From Streptomyces sp. NBC_01717 (lineage in GTDB: Bacteria; Actinomycetota; Actinomycetes; Streptomycetales; Streptomycetaceae): a DNA stretch of 64,000 nt. Positions 25,205-34,261 of this stretch are shown here, in pieces (within the stretch, counting starts at the first letter, position 1; each line of letters opens with the position of its first letter). The stretch spans positions 7,817,001 through 7,881,000 of the forward strand of contig NZ_CP109178.1 of NCBI RefSeq assembly GCF_036248255.1, in the 5' to 3' direction. Under the pieces are notes generated by a model. That model was not told where the DNA came from, did no database searches, and worked only from the letters and a program-made list of their open reading frames with translations. Both the position numbers and the translations under genes were made by a program.

Positions 25205-26641
25205 TCACCGTCGGTCGCCGGCCGGCTCCGACGCGGAGAGCCGGCCCGCGCGTACCGCCTCGACCAGACCCTGATGGTCCCGCTCGTTCAGGTCGGCGTA
25301 CGCCTCGGCGAACGTATGGAGCGCACGGTCGAACGCGTCGCCGCGGCCCAGGTACGCGGCGATGGCGATGCGGTCGCCGGATCTCGCGTGGGCACGGGCC
25401 AGCGTGCTGCCGCAGACCTCGCCGAACGTCCTCAGGCCGGCCGGCGTCATCAACTCCGGATCGAGGCCGCCCTTCCAGTCGCGCAATTGGCGTACGTAGA
25501 AGTCGCGGCGCCGCCCGTCGATCCCGTCCGCCCGCGTCCAGCCCAGAAAGATGTCGCTCGCGGCCTGCATCAGTCGCTGCCCCGCAACCACCCGCTCGCC
25601 CTCGCTGCGGTACTCGCCGGCACCGACGTGCGGAGCGAGCACCGAGGTGCAGGCCTCCTTGGCCTGCAGGAAGAGCGGGTCCCGGCCGTCCCTGCCGGTC
25701 AGGAGGATGATCCAGCACCGGGTGCCGACGCTGCCCACGCCGACCACCTTGCGGGCGGCGTCCACGAACCGGAAGTCCCCGAGGAGGGAACGCCGGTCCG
25801 ACTGGAGACTCCGGGCGTAGCCCCTGATCAGCCCGCGCAGCCGCTCCTCCAGTGCGTCGCGCTCGACCTCGGGCAGCAGATCGGTCAGCGGAACCAGCAG
25901 CGGCGGGTCCGCGGCGATCCGGACCTGCCCCTCGACCGTTTCGGTCAGCTTGGCGAAGGCCTGCAAGCTGTCCCGGGTACGGGCCTTGTCCAGGGCCCGG
26001 CCCAGGTTCTTTCGGCCGCCCGTGGTCAACTTTCGGGACGCCATGGCTACAAGGCGGTCCGCGTCGATCCTCGCGTACCAGACACCGAGATTGGTCATGC
26101 AAGCGAACCGGATCATCGCCTCGCGGTACGACCGGACCGCCGCCGGCACCACGCGGGCGCGCTCCCGGTCCGTGAAGCCGTTCGCACGTCCGGCGACCGC
26201 GAGACTGGCCGCCAGCCGCTTCACGTCCCATTCCCAGGGGCCGGGCAGCGATTCGTCGAAGTCATTGATGTCGAAGACCAGCTGCCGTTCCGGGGAGGCG
26301 AGCAGCCCGAAGTTCAAGAGGTGTGCGTCTCCGCACAGTTGGACCCTGATACCGGAGTCCTGGGTGGTGGCCAGATCGGCGGCCATGATCGCGGCGGCGC
26401 CCCGGTAGAAGCGGAACGGCGACTCGGCCATCCGGCTGTAGCGGATCGGGACGAGCTCGGGAACCCTGGTCGCGGACTGGGCGCCGAGGATGCCCAACGG
26501 GTCCGGCCGGTCCGACGACGGTGCGAACCCTGCGTGGCCGGAACGGGGTGTGCGGCGGCGGGCGGCCTTCCCACGGGCGGCCCGCTCCGCGGGCGTCAGG
26601 GGCGGTACGGCACCGAGCGTCGACGCACTGTCCCGGCTCAT
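25205..26641 (-). CDS. DUF2252 family protein
   Basis: The 478-residue protein matches DUF2252, a family distantly related to protein-kinase-like phosphotransferases. Signature stretches include RMAESPFRFYRGAAAIMAAD, VQLCGDAHLLNFGLLASPER and FDINDFDESLPGPWEWDVKR, where His and Asp residues resemble a catalytic HxN...D arrangement. GGAGGG precedes the ATG (MSRDSAST). The biological role is unknown. It stands alone between the LuxR gene and a small zinc-ribbon gene. Confidence 0.88.
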   Translation of the reverse strand: MSRDSASTLGAVPPLTPAERAARGKAARRRTPRSGHAGFAPSSDRPDPLGILGAQSATRVPELVPIRYSRMAESPFRFYRGAAAIMAADLATTQDSGIRVQLCGDAHLLNFGLLASPERQLVFDINDFDESLPGPWEWDVKRLAASLAVAGRANGFTDRERARVVPAAVRSYREAMIRFACMTNLGVWYARIDADRLVAMASRKLTTGGRKNLGRALDKARTRDSLQAFAKLTETVEGQVRIAADPPLLVPLTDLLPEVERDALEERLRGLIRGYARSLQSDRRSLLGDFRFVDAARKVVGVGSVGTRCWIILLTGRDGRDPLFLQAKEACTSVLAPHVGAGEYRSEGERVVAGQRLMQAASDIFLGWTRADGIDGRRRDFYVRQLRDWKGGLDPELMTPAGLRTFGEVCGSTLARAHARSGDRIAIAAYLGRGDAFDRALHTFAEAYADLNERDHQGLVEAVRAGRLSASEPAGDRR

Positions 26642-26893
26642 CGAAGACCCTCCTGACCGCTTCCTTCCCCGATCATCGCGGGCCGTGCCGGTTCCGGCAT
26701 CATCTGGTGGGCCGTGCCCCGGGCAGCGGCGGAGGGCGCAAGGACCGAGACCCGTTGCCGGTCACTTCCGCCGTCGTCCCAGGGGGTCCCGAGCCAGCTG
26801 TCGAAGCTGCGCAGAAGTGCCACCAGCGTTGCGCCCGCCGCTGTCTGCGTTCGGATGTCGCAGATCAGACCGGGGACTTGAGAGGATCGATTC

Positions 26894-27124
26894 GTGGAGT
26901 CCTCTGAACCATTGCCCGGGTCCGACATCGAGCCCCTGCCCGAGGCCGGACGGGCCGTGAACCGCCGACTGGTCCGGTGCCGCCTCTGCGGCCGCCCGCT
27001 CACCGGTACGGACTCGCGCCGAACCGGTCTGGGCCCCGCCTGCAACGCCAAACTGCACCCCGCCGCACCGGACATCCGCACCCGCCGTCACGAGGTCGAA
27101 CAGGACCCGCTGCCCGGTACCTGA
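26894..27124 (+). CDS. Small zinc-ribbon protein (DUF6011-like)
   Basis: A GTG start after AGAGG opens a 76-residue protein with RCRLCGRPLTGTDSRRTGLG then PACNAKLH: a Cys-x2-Cys-x17-Cys-x4-His pattern at residues 29-55 that would bind one zinc ion. The residues around it match the DUF6011 type found in many actinomycetes. A role in nucleic-acid or protein contacts is plausible but unknown. It converges on the tesB-like gene with only 13 bases between the stops. Confidence 0.75.
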   Translation: MESSEPLPGSDIEPLPEAGRAVNRRLVRCRLCGRPLTGTDSRRTGLGPACNAKLHPAAPDIRTRRHEVEQDPLPGT

Positions 27125-27137
27125 GCGGCGATGGCGG

Positions 27138-28010
27138 CTATGAGTCGAGGCGGCGGAACAACCCCTCCTGCACCACGGACACCAGCAGATTGCCGCCGCG
27201 GTCATAGATCCGGCCGCGCGCCAGTCCCCGTCCACCCGTCGCGATCGGCGACTCCTGGTCGTACAGGAACCACTCGTCGGCCCGGAACGGCCGGTGGAAC
27301 CACATCGCGTGATCCAGCGACGCCATGTCGAAGCCGCGTGGTCCCCACAGCGGCTCCACCGGGATGCGGACCGCGTCCAGGAGCGTCATGTCGCTCGCGT
27401 ACGTCAGCGCGCATGTGTGCACGAGTGGGTCGTCGCCCAGCGGGCCGACCGCACGCATCCAGACGGCGCTGCGCGGGTCCGCGTCCTTGGTCTCCTCGTG
27501 CGTCCAGCGAAGCCGGTCGACGTACCGGATGTCGAACGGCTGGCGCCGGGCCATCCGCTCCAGCGCGTCCGGCAGCGCCCCGAGGTGCTCGCGGACCTCT
27601 TCGGCGACCGTCGGCAGCTGCTCGGGGTCCGGGACGGTCCGGGCGGGCGGCAGCTGGTGCTCGAAGCCGGCCTCCTCCGGCCGGTGGAAGGACGCCGTCA
27701 GATTGAAGATCGTCCGGCCCTGCTGGACGGCGGTGACCCGGCGGGTGGTGAACGACCGCCCGTCCCGCACCCGTTCCACCTCGTAGACGATCGGGATCCC
27801 GGGCCGGCCCGGCCGCAGGAAGTACGCGTGCAGCGAATGGACCGGCCGGTCCCCGTCGGTGGTGCGGCCGGCCGCCACCAGCGCCTGTCCGGCGACCTGG
27901 CCGCCGAAGACCCGCTGCAGGGACTCCTCGGGGCTGCGCCCGCGAAATATGTTGACCTCGATCCGCTCCAGGTCGAGCAGGTCGACCAGGCGCTCGGCGG
28001 GGTTCGTCAT
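27138..28010 (-). CDS. tesB: Acyl-CoA thioesterase II
   Basis: The 290-residue double hot-dog enzyme hydrolyses acyl-CoA to free acid and CoA. Typical stretches are FRGRSPEESLQRVFGGQVAGQ near the N-terminus, VHSLHAYFLRPGRPGIPIVY, SLDHAMWFHRPFRADEWFLY and the C-terminal YDQESPIATGGRGLARGRIY; Asp, Thr/Ser and Gln of these segments form the TesB catalytic site. I favour ATG at 28010 with GGAG upstream; GTG at 28025 is an alternative that adds five residues. It is 49 bases downstream of the helicase gene and may share its transcript. Confidence 0.92.
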   Translation of the reverse strand: MTNPAERLVDLLDLERIEVNIFRGRSPEESLQRVFGGQVAGQALVAAGRTTDGDRPVHSLHAYFLRPGRPGIPIVYEVERVRDGRSFTTRRVTAVQQGRTIFNLTASFHRPEEAGFEHQLPPARTVPDPEQLPTVAEEVREHLGALPDALERMARRQPFDIRYVDRLRWTHEETKDADPRSAVWMRAVGPLGDDPLVHTCALTYASDMTLLDAVRIPVEPLWGPRGFDMASLDHAMWFHRPFRADEWFLYDQESPIATGGRGLARGRIYDRGGNLLVSVVQEGLFRRLDS

Positions 28011-28059
28011 GCGTTTCGTCTCCACTCTCGCAGCGCTGCCGTGCGTATGGCGAGCGCGG

Positions 28060-30573
28060 TCACAGCTGGCCGACCGAGGTGACCCTGACGACCGCCCGGC
28101 CCTCTTCGTCGGAGGCCGCCAGATCGATCTCCGCGCTGATGCCCCAGTCGTGGTCGCCGTTCGGGTCGGCGAACGTCTGCCGCACCCGCCACAGGCCGTG
28201 CGCGGCGTCCTCGTCGATCTTCAGTAGCTTCGGCCCGCGGGCGTCCGGACCCGTGCCCAGGTCCTCGTACTCGTCCCAGTACGCGTCCATCGCCTCGCCC
28301 CACGCGTCCTCGTCCCAGCCCGCGTCGCCGTCCAGGTCGCCGAGCTCGGCGACCTTGTCCAGCGCGGCCAGCTCCACCCGGCGGAACATCGCGTTGCGGA
28401 CCAGCACCCGGAAGGCGCGGGCGTTGGCGGTGACCGGCTTGACCTCGTCGGCCCGCTCCTGCGCCTCCTCGGCGGTCTCCACCTCCGGGTTGGCGAGCTG
28501 CTCCCACTCGTCGAGGAGACTGGAGTCCACCTGCCGCACCATCTCGCCGAGCCAGGCGATCAGATCCTCCAGGTCCTCGGACTTCAGGTCGTCCGGGATG
28601 GTGTGCTCAAGAGCCTTGTACGCGCTCGCCAGGTACCGCAGCACGATCCCCTCGGTACGGGCCAGCTCGTAGTTCGACGTGAACTCCGTGAACGTCATGG
28701 CGCGTTCGTACATGTCACGGATCACGGACTTCGGCGAGACGGGGTGGTCGCCCACCCACGGGTGGCTCTTGCGGTACACGTCGTACGCGTGCCACAGCAA
28801 CTCACTCAGCGGCTTCGGGTACGTGACGTCCTGGAGCAGCTCCATCCGCTCCTCGTACTCGACACCGTCCGCCTTCATCTGGCCGACCGCTTCGCCGCGC
28901 GCCTTGTTCTGCTGGGCGGCCAGGATCTGCCGCGGGTCGTCGAGCGTCGACTCGACGACGGAGACCATGTCCAACGCGTACGACGGCGACTCGCCGTCCA
29001 GCAGGTCGAACGCGGCCAGCGCGAACGTGGACAGCGGCTGGTTCAGCGCGAAGTCCTGCTGGAGATCGACGGTGAGCCGCACGATGCGGCCCTCCGCGTC
29101 CGGCTTGTCGAGCTGTTCCACCACACCGCCGTCCAGCAGCGAACGGTAGATCGCGATGGCCCGGCGGATGTGGCGCAGCTGCGCCTTGCGCGGCTCGTGG
29201 TTGTCCTCCAGCAGATGCCTCATCGCCGCGAAAGCGTTGCCGGGACGCGCGATCACGGACAGCAACATCGTGTGCGTGACCCGGAATCGGGAGGTCAGCG
29301 GTTCCGGATCGGACTGGATCAGCTTGTCGAACGTGGTCTCCGACCAGGCGACGAAGCCCTCGGGGGCCTTCTTGCGGACCACCTTGCGCTTCTTCTTGGG
29401 GTCGTCGCCCGCCTTCTTGACGGCCTTCTCGTTCTCGATGACATGCTCCGGCGCCTGCGCGACGACGAAGCCCGCCGTGTCGAAGCCGGCCCGGCCCGCG
29501 CGGCCGGCGATCTGGTGGAACTCACGGGCGCGCAGCGTACGGACCCGGGTGCCGTCGTACTTGGTGAGCGCTGTGAAGAGCACCGTACGGATCGGGACGT
29601 TGACGCCGACGCCGAGGGTGTCCGTACCGCAGATCACCTTCAGCAGACCGGCCTGGGCGAGCTTCTCCACCAGCCGCCGGTACTTCGGGAGCATGCCCGC
29701 GTGATGCACCCCGATGCCGTGTCGCACATAGCGGGAGAGGTTCTGGCCGAACTTCGTGGTGAAGCGGAAGTTGCCGATCAGGTCGGCGATCTTCTCCTTC
29801 TCCTCCTTGGTGCACATGTTGATGCTCATCAGCGACTGCGCCCGCTCGACGGCCGCGGCCTGCGTGAAGTGCACGATGTACACCGGTGACTGCCGGGTGT
29901 CCAGCAGTTCGGTGAGCGTCTCGGTGATCGGGGTCAGTCGGTACTCGTAGCTCAGTGGGACCGGCCGGGTCGCCGAGCGCACCACGGAGGTGGGACGGCC
30001 GGTGCGCCGGGTCAGGTCCTGCTCGAACATCTTGACGTCACCGAGCGTGGCCGACATCAGGATGAACTGGGCCTGCGGCAGCTCCAGGAGCGGGATCTGC
30101 CAGGCCCAGCCGCGGTCCGGCTCCGCATAGAAGTGGAACTCGTCCATCACGACCTGGCCGATGTCGGCGTGCTTGCCGTCGCGCAGCGCGATGGACGCGA
30201 GCACCTCGGCGGTGCAGCAGATCACCGGGGCGTCCGCGTTGACCGAGGCGTCGCCGGTGAGCATCCCGACGTTCTCCGTACCGAACAGTTTGCACAGGTC
30301 GAAGAACTTCTCCGAGACCAGTGCCTTGATCGGTGCGGTGTAGAAGGTGACCTTGTCCTGGGCCAGCGCCGTGAAGTGCGCACCCGCCGCGACCAGGCTC
30401 TTTCCGGAGCCGGTGGGGGTGGACAGGATCACGTTCGCCCCGGAGACCACCTCGATCAGCGCCTCCTCCTGAGCAGGGTAGAGGGTGATGCCCTGGGTCT
30501 CGGTCCATGACGAGAAGGCCTCGAAGAGGGCGTCCGGGTCGTCGGTCGGGGGCAGCTGATCGATAAGGGTCAC
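28060..30573 (-). CDS. DEAD/DEAH-box RNA helicase with DUF3516 C-terminus
   Basis: The 837-residue helicase has Walker A STPTGSGKS (about 51-59), a DEFH box (about 144-147), motif III MSATLGD and motif VI QIAGRAGRAGFD, the Ski2-like arrangement. A Lys/Arg insert (KKKRKVVRKKAPEG) follows the helicase core. The C-terminal 350 residues match DUF3516, a companion domain of actinobacterial Ski2-like helicases. It presumably unwinds structured RNA. The GTG of VTLIDQLPP is used as start; only a weak GGGGGC lies upstream. Confidence 0.9.
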   Translation of the reverse strand: MTLIDQLPPTDDPDALFEAFSSWTETQGITLYPAQEEALIEVVSGANVILSTPTGSGKSLVAAGAHFTALAQDKVTFYTAPIKALVSEKFFDLCKLFGTENVGMLTGDASVNADAPVICCTAEVLASIALRDGKHADIGQVVMDEFHFYAEPDRGWAWQIPLLELPQAQFILMSATLGDVKMFEQDLTRRTGRPTSVVRSATRPVPLSYEYRLTPITETLTELLDTRQSPVYIVHFTQAAAVERAQSLMSINMCTKEEKEKIADLIGNFRFTTKFGQNLSRYVRHGIGVHHAGMLPKYRRLVEKLAQAGLLKVICGTDTLGVGVNVPIRTVLFTALTKYDGTRVRTLRAREFHQIAGRAGRAGFDTAGFVVAQAPEHVIENEKAVKKAGDDPKKKRKVVRKKAPEGFVAWSETTFDKLIQSDPEPLTSRFRVTHTMLLSVIARPGNAFAAMRHLLEDNHEPRKAQLRHIRRAIAIYRSLLDGGVVEQLDKPDAEGRIVRLTVDLQQDFALNQPLSTFALAAFDLLDGESPSYALDMVSVVESTLDDPRQILAAQQNKARGEAVGQMKADGVEYEERMELLQDVTYPKPLSELLWHAYDVYRKSHPWVGDHPVSPKSVIRDMYERAMTFTEFTSNYELARTEGIVLRYLASAYKALEHTIPDDLKSEDLEDLIAWLGEMVRQVDSSLLDEWEQLANPEVETAEEAQERADEVKPVTANARAFRVLVRNAMFRRVELAALDKVAELGDLDGDAGWDEDAWGEAMDAYWDEYEDLGTGPDARGPKLLKIDEDAAHGLWRVRQTFADPNGDHDWGISAEIDLAASDEEGRAVVRVTSVGQL

Positions 30574-30711
30574 GCCCCCATCTTGCCTGCCTTCTGCCCG
30601 GATGAGGGAACCGGACGACCGGACGAAGATCACGGACGATACGCTGCCCACTCAACTCGGCCGCATCGCAACGGCGATGGCGGCCGGACAACTCTGGGGG
30701 CGGGAAGAACC

Positions 30712-31503
30712 ATGATGGGACCGGCACACTCACTGTCCGGGGCGGCGGCCTGGCTGGGGGTGGGCGCGGCGGCGGCTGCCGCGGGCCATACGATGCCGTG
30801 GCCCGTCCTGGTCGTCGGTGCACTGATCACCGCGGGCGCCGCGCTCGCCCCGGACCTCGATCACAAGTCGGCGACCATCTCGCGGGCCTTCGGACCGGTC
30901 TCGCGCGGACTCTGCGAGATCGTCGACAAGCTCTCGCACGCTGTCTACAAGGCGACCCGGGGCCCCGGTGACCCGCGCAGGAACGGTGGCCACCGGACCC
31001 TGACGCACACCTGGCTCTGGGCCGTCCTGATCGGTGCCGGGGCCTCCGCCGCGGCGATCGCCGGCGGCCGATGGGCGGTCCTCGCGATCCTCTTCGTCCA
31101 TCTGGTGCTCGCTGTCGAAGGACTGCTGTGGCGGGCCGCCCGGATGTCCAGCGATGTCCTGGTGTGGCTGCTCGGCGCGACCAGCGCCTGGATCCTGGCG
31201 GGTGTCCTGGACAAGCCGGGCAACGGCTCGGACTGGCTCTTCAGCGGGCCCGGCCAGGAGTACCTCTGGCTCGGGCTGCCGATCGTCCTCGGTGCCCTCG
31301 TGCACGACATCGGCGACGCGCTGACCGTCTCCGGCTGCCCGATCCTGTGGCCGATCCCACTGGGCCGCAAGCGCTGGTATCCGGTGGGGCCGCCGAAGGT
31401 CATGCGCTTCCGGGCCGGCAGCTGGGTGGAGCTGAAGGTGCTGATGCCGGCGTTCATGGTGCTCGGAGGAGCGGGCGCGGCGGCCGCCCTCAACTTCATC
31501 TGA
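30712..31503 (+). CDS. YdjM/LexA-type metal-dependent membrane hydrolase
   Basis: The 263-residue membrane protein fits the YdjM family of inner-membrane metal-dependent hydrolases. The family features are an N-terminal HSLSGAAAWLG, APDLDHKSATISRAFGP (Asp/His metal ligands) and GGHRTLTHTWLWAV (a further His pair), followed by several hydrophobic helices and a late LVHDIGDALTVSGCP. GGAAG precedes the tandem ATG start. It is divergent from the helicase gene. Activity on any substrate is inferred from the family only. Confidence 0.85.
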   Translation: MMGPAHSLSGAAAWLGVGAAAAAAGHTMPWPVLVVGALITAGAALAPDLDHKSATISRAFGPVSRGLCEIVDKLSHAVYKATRGPGDPRRNGGHRTLTHTWLWAVLIGAGASAAAIAGGRWAVLAILFVHLVLAVEGLLWRAARMSSDVLVWLLGATSAWILAGVLDKPGNGSDWLFSGPGQEYLWLGLPIVLGALVHDIGDALTVSGCPILWPIPLGRKRWYPVGPPKVMRFRAGSWVELKVLMPAFMVLGGAGAAAALNFI

Positions 31504-31683
31504 CCGCCGTACCGTCGGCCGGCCGATGAGCACCGACTCGATGACCTGCAGTAGTCGCAGTTTGCGCTGAGTCACCGAGGCGAAGAGCCGGTCCGGACAG
31601 CCGGCTGCTCTTCGGTCCGGACGATCGCGTCCGCAGTGCTCCCTTCGCGGCAGTCGTGAGCGGGACGTTCGGCCGGGGCGGCG

Positions 31684-32406
31684 TCAGCAGTTGAAGTCGT
31701 CCGCTGCGCGGGACGGTTCCCAGACCGCGCAGTCGTGCGCGAAGAGCACACGTCGCGGGTCGAGGCCGGCCAGCCTCTCGACCCACGGTCGATAGGTGGG
31801 CAGCGGCTGTTCCAGACCTTCGAGCTGTGCGTGGCGGGCCAGCTGGTCCGCTGCGAAGTCGGAGGCGAAGTCGTGTGCCTGACCGGCGAGCACGACGGTG
31901 CCGTCGCTCTGCCGGACCACCAGCGACTGGTGACCGGCGGTGTGGCCAGGGGTGGGAATGATCCGCACTCCTGGCCAGACCTCGGCTTCTCCGCTGATCT
32001 CCTCGTAGCTCGCGTCGGGGAAGTCGACGAGTTCGTCGATGGTGTAGCCGCCCCGGCGCGCGGCGGCCAGCTCCACGTCCTGCACCAGGATCGGCGTGCC
32101 GCCCAGCAACCTGTTGCCCCCGCAGTGGTCGAAGTGGAGGTGGCAGTTCACCACCAAGGAGACATCCGAGAGAGAAACTCCGGCGTCTGCGAGGGCGCTC
32201 TCCAGCCCTCGGCGCCGGGGGCGGTAGTGAGCTTCGGTTCCGGGATCGGCGGCCCCGATGCCGGTGTCGAAGAGGATCAGTCCTTCGTGGCGCCGGACCA
32301 AGTAGGCGAGCACGGGTTCGACCCGCGGCTGCGGGCCGCCCGTCTCCGACGCGGGTCGGACGAAATAGCCCAGGTCGAGGCGGCGGATCTCCGTGTTGTC
32401 GGCCAT
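31684..32406 (-). CDS. Metallo-beta-lactamase fold hydrolase, lactonase-like
   Basis: The 240-residue protein carries the MBL zinc signature NCHLHFDHCGG (HxHxDH), the upstream LILFDTGIGAADPG, a later His in TPGHTAGHQSLVV and a C-terminal FAHDCAVWE. The overall pattern matches the AttM/AiiA group of N-acyl homoserine or gamma-butyrolactone lactonases. In Streptomyces a gamma-butyrolactone or related lactone is a conceivable substrate; this is inference. The ATG start lacks a close ribosome site; a purine-rich GGAGAGGAG lies about 25 bases upstream. Confidence 0.82.
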   Translation of the reverse strand: MADNTEIRRLDLGYFVRPASETGGPQPRVEPVLAYLVRRHEGLILFDTGIGAADPGTEAHYRPRRRGLESALADAGVSLSDVSLVVNCHLHFDHCGGNRLLGGTPILVQDVELAAARRGGYTIDELVDFPDASYEEISGEAEVWPGVRIIPTPGHTAGHQSLVVRQSDGTVVLAGQAHDFASDFAADQLARHAQLEGLEQPLPTYRPWVERLAGLDPRRVLFAHDCAVWEPSRAADDFNC

Positions 32407-32479
32407 CCGGCCATGGTGGCAGCCGGTGCTCCTCTCCCCTTCATGTTTCGCTGTCCGGAGAAGCCGCCGGACACGCCGG

Positions 32480-34261
32480 TCAGCCGTGCCAGGACCGCCA
32501 CAGCGCCGCATAGGCGCCGTCCGCCGCCACCAGCTCGTCATGGCTGCCCAGTTCGCTGATCCGGCCGCTCTCGACCACCGCGATCACATCCGCGTCGTGC
32601 GCGGTGTGCAGCCGGTGCGCGATCGCCACGACCGTACGGCCGTCCAGCACCCGTGCCAGCGAGCGTTCCAGATGCCGGGCCGCCCGCGGGTCCAGCAGCG
32701 AGGTCGCCTCGTCCAGCACCAGCGTGTGGGGATCGGCCAGCACCAGCCGGGCCAGCGCGATCTGCTGCGCCTGCGCCGGGGTCAGTGACAGACCGCCCGA
32801 ACCGACCTCGGTGTCCAGCCCCTCGTCCAGCGCCTTCGCCCAGCCGTCCGCGTCGACAGCGGCGAGCGACGCCCACAGCTCGGCGTCCTCGGCACCCGTA
32901 CGGGCCAGCAGCAGATTGTCACGCAGCGAACCGACGAACACATGGTGTTCCTGGTTGACCAGCGCCACATGCGTACGTACCCGCTCCGCCGTCATCCGGG
33001 ACAACTCCGCACCACCCAGCGTGACTTCACCGGTGCGTGGGGCGTAGATCCCGGCAAGCAGCCGCCCGAGCGTGGACTTGCCCGCACCGGACGGGCCGAC
33101 CAGCGCCAGGCGCGTGCCCGGGGCGACGTCCAGCGACACCTTGTGCAGGACGTCGACCCCGTCGCGGTAGCCGAAGTGCACATCACCCGCCCGGACGTCC
33201 CGGCCGTCCGGCACGACCGCCGTCTCGCCCGCGTCCGGCTCGATGTCCCGGACGCCGACCAGCCGGGCCAGCGACACCTGCGCGACCTGCAACTCGTCGT
33301 ACCAGCGCAGGATCAGACCGATCGGGTCGACCATCATCTGTGCGAGCAGTGCACCGGTCGTCAGCTGTCCGACGGTGAGCCACCCCTCGATGACGAACCA
33401 GCCGCCGAGCATCAGGACCGCGCCGAGGATCGTCACGTACGTGACGTTGATGACGGGGAACAGCACCGAACGCAGGAACAGCGTGTACCGCTCCCACGCC
33501 GTCCACTCCTTGATCCGCCGGTCCGACAGCGCCACCCGGCGTGCGCCGAGCCGGTGCGCCTCCACCGTGCGCCCCGCGTCCACGGTCTCCGCGAGCATCG
33601 CCGCGACCGCGGCGTATCCGGCGGCCTCCGAGCGGTACGCGGACGGCGCCCGGCGAAAGTACCAGCGGCAGCCGAGGATCAGCACCGGCAGGGCGATCAG
33701 TACGGAGAGCGCCAGCGGGGGAGCGGTCACGGTGAGCGCACCGAGCAGCAGCCCCGCCCACACCACACCGATCGCCAGCTGCGGCACGGCCTCACGCATC
33801 GCGTTGGCCAGCCGGTCGATGTCCGTGGTGATCCGGGACAGCAGATCACCGGTCCCGGCCCGCTCCAGCACCCCCGGCGGCAGTCCGACCGACCGGACGA
33901 GGAAGTCCTCGCGCAGATCGGCCAGCATCTCCTCGCCGAGCATGGCGCTGCGCAGCCGCATCATCCGCGTGAACACGGTCTGTACCACCAGCGCGAGCGC
34001 GAACACCACGGCGGTGCGCTCCAGATGGAGGTCGGCGACCCCGGTCGACAGGTCCTCGACCAGCCCGCCCAGCAGATACGGCCCGACGATCGAGGCGATC
34101 ACCGCGACCGCGTTGAACGAGATGAGCACGGCGAACGGCTTGCGGTGGCGCCGCATCAGCTCCTGTACATAGGCCCGTACGGTGGCGGGGGTGCCGACCG
34201 GCAGGGTCGTGGCCGACTCCGGGGCGGCCGGGTCGTACGCCGGTTGTGCGACGCCGATCAT
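32480..34261 (-). CDS. ABC exporter half-transporter with intact Walker A but degenerate signature
   Basis: The 593-residue protein has six membrane helices and a nucleotide domain with a good Walker A ([17 protein letters not shown]) and Walker B ([12 protein letters not shown]). The signature motif, usually LSGGQ, reads [16 protein letters not shown] and is therefore degenerate. Its ATG overlaps the stop of the upstream ABC gene by four bases, so the two form a heterodimer. The composite ATP site made from this Walker A and the partner's LSGGQ would be functional; the other site would not. Confidence 0.92.
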   Translation of the reverse strand: MIGVAQPAYDPAAPESATTLPVGTPATVRAYVQELMRRHRKPFAVLISFNAVAVIASIVGPYLLGGLVEDLSTGVADLHLERTAVVFALALVVQTVFTRMMRLRSAMLGEEMLADLREDFLVRSVGLPPGVLERAGTGDLLSRITTDIDRLANAMREAVPQLAIGVVWAGLLLGALTVTAPPLALSVLIALPVLILGCRWYFRRAPSAYRSEAAGYAAVAAMLAETVDAGRTVEAHRLGARRVALSDRRIKEWTAWERYTLFLRSVLFPVINVTYVTILGAVLMLGGWFVIEGWLTVGQLTTGALLAQMMVDPIGLILRWYDELQVAQVSLARLVGVRDIEPDAGETAVVPDGRDVRAGDVHFGYRDGVDVLHKVSLDVAPGTRLALVGPSGAGKSTLGRLLAGIYAPRTGEVTLGGAELSRMTAERVRTHVALVNQEHHVFVGSLRDNLLLARTGAEDAELWASLAAVDADGWAKALDEGLDTEVGSGGLSLTPAQAQQIALARLVLADPHTLVLDEATSLLDPRAARHLERSLARVLDGRTVVAIAHRLHTAHDADVIAVVESGRISELGSHDELVAADGAYAALWRSWHG